Positions 60,259-64,000 of a DNA stretch of 64,000 bases are shown here, piece after piece. The stretch is from Amblyornis subalaris (lineage: Eukaryota; Chordata; Aves; Passeriformes; Ptilonorhynchidae). The DNA lies in contig JACAXG010000012.1 of NCBI GenBank assembly GCA_018881555.1, positions 8,288,980 through 8,352,979 of the forward strand, written 5' to 3'. How positions within the stretch are numbered: the first letter of the stretch is position 1; each line of letters starts with the position of its first letter. Below the pieces are notes generated by a model that saw only the letters and a program-made list of their open reading frames with translations, was not told where the DNA came from and did not search any database. A program made the position numbers and the translations under genes.

Positions 60259-61891
60259 GGATTTCATTTTAGAATAGTATTATAAGCTGCTTCATCTACT
60301 GACAAACAGGCATCTCAACCTTTTTGCAACTAAGACCCTTAAACCACATTTTTGAAACTCAGCTGCTTGGTAGGAAACAACCATGTTTTCTAGGATCTTT
60401 AAAGGGAACTTTGCTAGGAAACAAATCAGAATTGAGCTGGGACTAACCAGGGTAAAGGTTGCTTATATCTGCAGATTACCCCTCTCTGCTTTTCTAATTC
60501 ACTCACCATGCCTTATCTTTCCATTAATCTTTAATAAACCTTTTAGTTAATTCCCCAAACACATGCAATCTACATGACAGCAGGATACAGCGCAAAAGCA
60601 GTCCATGGATTTGAGGAAATAGGCAGCAGAGGAATCAAAAGGAGGGAAAACTTTTAGGATTAAAAGTACCCAGACTGCAGGTCAGTGGAAAATGATGAGC
60701 AACTGGGAGAAAGCAGCAGTAAGGGGCAAAGCAGAGAGGAAGGAGGGGCTGTTAAGGGTATTAGTATTTATCTGACCATCGGATTCACTTTCTCAATGGG
60801 GCCCATCTCTCTTTTCCACTCTGGTTCCACTTTGAAAAAAACAGGCAANCCGATTTCAAACTCAGAGCCTCTGAAACGTGGAAAACCCTCTCCATGCTGA
60901 CAGTAAGGATATAGCTAGATTAAAAGGTAAATGCAATTTAACCCACTCCAGCAGAAATGGTAATCAAATTGCATTNCCTATGATACATTACATATGATAA
61001 GCTTGGGACTGAGGGCCTCNGGGGAAGAGAAGGTGTCTTGCAAACACAAACACAAAGAAACATGTTAAAGGAAACTGTTAAATCAATGCACGAATTATGA
61101 CTTCTACCCTCCTTCTCTCCCCCAGGGTGCTTGATAAGCTGCTGATTGCTTCTAAAATATCTACTACCAACGTTAGGAACTGATTAAGCAGCTTACAAAG
61201 CACTGGGGCCTAATAGACAGGCCCACCCGGGAGACTGCAGCTCTGGAGTTAAGTAGTTTGCTTTTTCATGGCTTGATTATTAAAGATGAGATAGCAGAAC
61301 ATGCTGAAAAGATGTGGAAACAGTTTTAGACCTCAGGCGACTGGCCTTTTTATTTTATATATCATTTCTACCCCGTGACTTTACCAGCCAACAAAAGCCA
61401 TGTTTCCTGTTGTTCTGTAGTTTCCAGCTCTGAGGGGCATCTGAACTACCTCAATTTTATGTGTCAACTGAACATCCAGAACTGACTATGGTACCCTTAT
61501 TCTGCAGAAAAGCCACCACTAGAGAAGGGAAACATAAGTGAAAGAAGCTTATATTGTTTTACGTGTCACTGGCAACAGCATTAGAGTGTGAACACAGAGG
61601 TGCCCAGGTCAGCCAGCACATCTCACCTCACTGCTTCCTCCACCGCGCATCTGAGCGCTGCAAAACATTCACCTTAGATTCCCTATCCTCTCTTTTCAGC
61701 TCGTTTTCCCAAATTCTTCTTGTTTANTCTGTTACGTAATAAAATTCTGCCATCCAGCTAGACGCATTGCAAGATGCTTGCTTAGTTGAGTCTGTATCAA
61801 TGCAAAGACACATTTTGTTTTTCTGTGGTCACATCTGTCATGGTAACNCTGCGTGGCTCAGCTTTGTGTAGCAGGCTTGCCGAGGGTTGGA

Positions 61892-61917
61892 GGGGGGGGC
61901 TGGGGGTTTTTTCCCCC
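61892..61917. repeat. G-tract/C-tract hairpin
   Basis: Eight G, then CT, five G (61902-61906), six T (61907-61912) and six C (61913-61918). The GGGGG/CCCCC arms can pair around a T6 loop, and the two G runs could also contribute to a quadruplex. It lies within the 17.1-kb PLEKHM3 intron. Confidence 0.6.
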
Positions 61918-62351
61918 CTTCTTGTGGCAACGTTCAGCAGACTTTGTAAATAATCATGTTGCACTAGGGACTTTACAAACTTAAAAATTTCTGAATAACT
62001 ACTCTTTCAAGCAAAGAAATAAATACTACTTGTAACCTGTATGCTGAGATTTTAATGAGAATTTATTGAGCAGATGAAAAATTTCTCACAGCAAAGTTCT
62101 CTTTGCAGACTACAGTTTTCTTTCACAGTGTCTTTCCATCCCCATTTGAACACTGATGCTCTAGGCTTTCTGTCTCTCATCCCTAATCAATGTCCCTGTT
62201 AACCCATTTTTATACTAAACTATAAACCACAGAGACAACTTGGAAGTACAGCTATTTATGCAGTGAATAGCTAGAAGGGAAACGTACAATTAGCACTGAA
62301 GCAGAGAACAAGCTTGACGTGTAACAGGTAAAATTAATTGAAGATGTTTAC

Positions 62352-62415
62352 CTGCTGAAGGTCTGCAAGAGAATAAAGATGGATTTGCTGGAGAAGATAC
62401 TCTCTGGGAAAGATC
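62352..62415 (-). CDS. PLEKHM3: PLEKHM3, internal 64-bp coding exon
   Basis: The exon carries one base of a split codon, then 21 codons reading [21 protein letters not shown]. This joins in frame to VIEGKLAPF of the next exon. The minus-strand acceptor CTCTTTTTCTCTTTTCAG|G has a strong pyrimidine tract, and the donor is CAG|GTAAAC. It precedes the zinc cluster in the C-terminal Rubicon-like domain. The upstream exons, with the two PH domains, lie beyond the right edge of the window, so the gene is partial here. Confidence 0.93.
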
Positions 62416-64000
62416 CTGAAAAGAGAAAAAGAGATTTGTGTCACACCTTTTCGACCAGGAAACTCAAGTTTCCTCTCCCCACCAAATAACTGCAGAACAT
62501 TGATGTTAAAGAGAGAAATTGGAATTTTATCACCCTCTAAGCACCAGCTATTTTTACAGCTTTCTGCATGAGCACAACAGTTCCACAATAAGAATGAATG
62601 CTGTGCCAGTGTCATTCTCCAACTGTCAGGTCATGTATTAAGACATTTACAGCTGTTGAAAGCTCTTCCTGAACACAGATGATGTTTCTTTAAACAATTA
62701 ACCCAGTAATAAAAACAAATAAATCAAACTACACATTAGAAGTATTTCTTATGGATTTAGTACAAGATTCNTGGTCTGCTACAAAGCTGTAACAGTTAGT
62801 TTCAGATATGATTTATGGTTTTGTAACTGAAATAACTATATTGGGAAAAAGGTCATGCAGATACTGTTCTTCCAACCTAAAGCTGATTGATAGCAATTCC
62901 CCTTTGCATACAGAAATATATGTATTGGTATAGAGTCTATAATGACTTATTTAAGAAAGCAGTATTTACCTTATGTAAGCCAAGGTTTCAGGCAAGACCA
63001 TTGCTTATGTACTGACAGACCTGCTCAGTAAAGCTAAATTACAGGAAACTGAACAGAGAAGAGATGCCTTAAGTAGAGTTACTGGCAGTCAAATGAAAAA
63101 CTGGGTTCAAATAACATCACAGAGAAAAAAAGGACATGGCAAAGTTAAGTGGACATTAGCTAAAAAAGTTTAAGAAAACCTNTGTATCTGCCATAAAGAT
63201 GTCAAGAAGAGAAAAGTACATCTATTTTTGTGTGCACACATAGAAACAACCACCTGACCAGCTTTATTTTCCATCCATACAGAATAAATACATCACCACG
63301 CTAAGGTATCCTGGGGAGTGGAGAGTCACATTACTCCTGCAAGAAAAGCAACCAAGTATCTTACGAGGTGACACTATTTCGTACTACATGCTCTCTTTCC
63401 GAGAAGAAATTGTAAATTCAGTTCCTACATCACAATCACGCAGTTTCTAATGCAATACAGAAATGAAACTCTTGATATTATTAAAGGCATGACAAAGGTC
63501 TGGCAAAGACTGGTTTGTAATGGTACAACCATTTGCAGTGAACGCAAAGACCACTGGACATGTTCAAAAAANCACCAAAGATAGTGAAAGACTGGTATGT
63601 ACTTACACGATCCTGATATGAGACTAATGACAAAGCACACAGTAACTCAAAGGAGAGATTTTTAGAACCTGCAACAACATAACCAGCTAAACCACAGATC
63701 AACACTCCCAACTGCAATCTTTCCACAGAGCACTGAATCTAAGAAATAATGAAAGCACCTCCGTTCTTTGTACTCCATTAGTTGACTTAAACAACGGTGT
63801 TACACTGACACTTTCAAAGCTGTCTCAAAGGGACTGGGACTTCTCACTGGTGCTAAGGTGTGTGGTACAAAGTCTCGTAACTTCTTTTGTACTTTTGAAA
63901 AAAATTTACGCTTTATTGGGGTGGGAAGACAAGTTTTGCAAGCAAGGCACTGACAACTGGGCACTGCCCATCTTATGGCAGTCTTCTGCACCTGGACGGT
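62416..64000 (-). other. PLEKHM3: PLEKHM3 intron, cut by the window edge
   Basis: No further exon of the gene was recognised up to the end. The sequence is AT-rich and I see no named repeat. Confidence 0.75.

Larger units (their letters stand above)
45243..62351 (-). other. PLEKHM3: PLEKHM3 intron (17.1 kb)
   Basis: The intron runs from donor CAG|GTAAAC to acceptor TTCCAG|G on the minus strand. It holds three CR1 pieces (56.4, 58.8 and 60.2 kb), a G/C-tract hairpin at about 61.9 kb and a possibly regulatory segment at about 61.1-61.3 kb. A GC-richer patch at 49.1-49.45 kb has overlapping short open frames on both strands but no recognisable product. Confidence 0.9.

Noticed and set aside
1..64000. 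CRISPR arrays, operons, bacterial defence systems
   Set aside because: This is vertebrate nuclear DNA with spliced genes. No regularly spaced identical repeats with unique spacers were seen.

Overview
The window is vertebrate nuclear DNA and most likely from a bird. Two genes are recognisable: FZD5 and the 3' end of PLEKHM3, both on the minus strand. In mammals these genes are neighbours in the same orientation. Single N characters are scattered through the sequence, as in a draft assembly. The repeats point to a bird: several CR1 LINE 3' ends carry the ATTCTRTG-type tail, and there are LTR elements but no Alu, L1 or other mammalian repeats that I can see.

Layout, left to right. Positions 1-719 hold nothing I can name. 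Positions 720-3497 are the probable 3' UTR of FZD5. FZD5 itself is one intact coding exon (3498-5228, minus, 576 aa) inside a CpG island that runs to about 6.35 kb and includes GC-box-rich promoter sequence. Positions 6.4-8.9 kb are intergenic. At 8886-13504 lies a full-length but non-coding endogenous retrovirus on the minus strand, with two 578-bp LTRs of about 98% identity. Its leader contains an array of about ten tRNA T-arm-like hairpins, which is the most unusual structure in the window. Positions 13.5-25.5 kb are intergenic. They include an unclassified 961-bp element with long inverted ends (16942-17902), a 31-C run next to a cluster of SOX/homeodomain-like motifs (about 20.0-20.24 kb) and a CR1 copy (22.9-23.4 kb).

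PLEKHM3 occupies the rest. A probable long 3' UTR (25.55-31.8 kb) leads to the last coding exon (31816-31993), followed by a 13.1-kb intron, a zinc-finger exon (45085-45242), a 17.1-kb intron and a 64-bp exon (62352-62415). The window ends in the next intron. These three exons give the last 132 residues of the protein and join in frame with consensus splice sites. The introns contain a likely solo LTR (43.7-44.6 kb), CR1 fragments and a few stretches that look like conserved non-coding DNA.

The two genes have separate jobs. FZD5 is a Wnt receptor at the cell surface. PLEKHM3 is a cytoplasmic PH-domain and zinc-finger scaffold linked to membrane traffic and AKT signalling. They are linked by conserved synteny rather than by a shared pathway. 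No protein-coding gene beyond these two could be supported.
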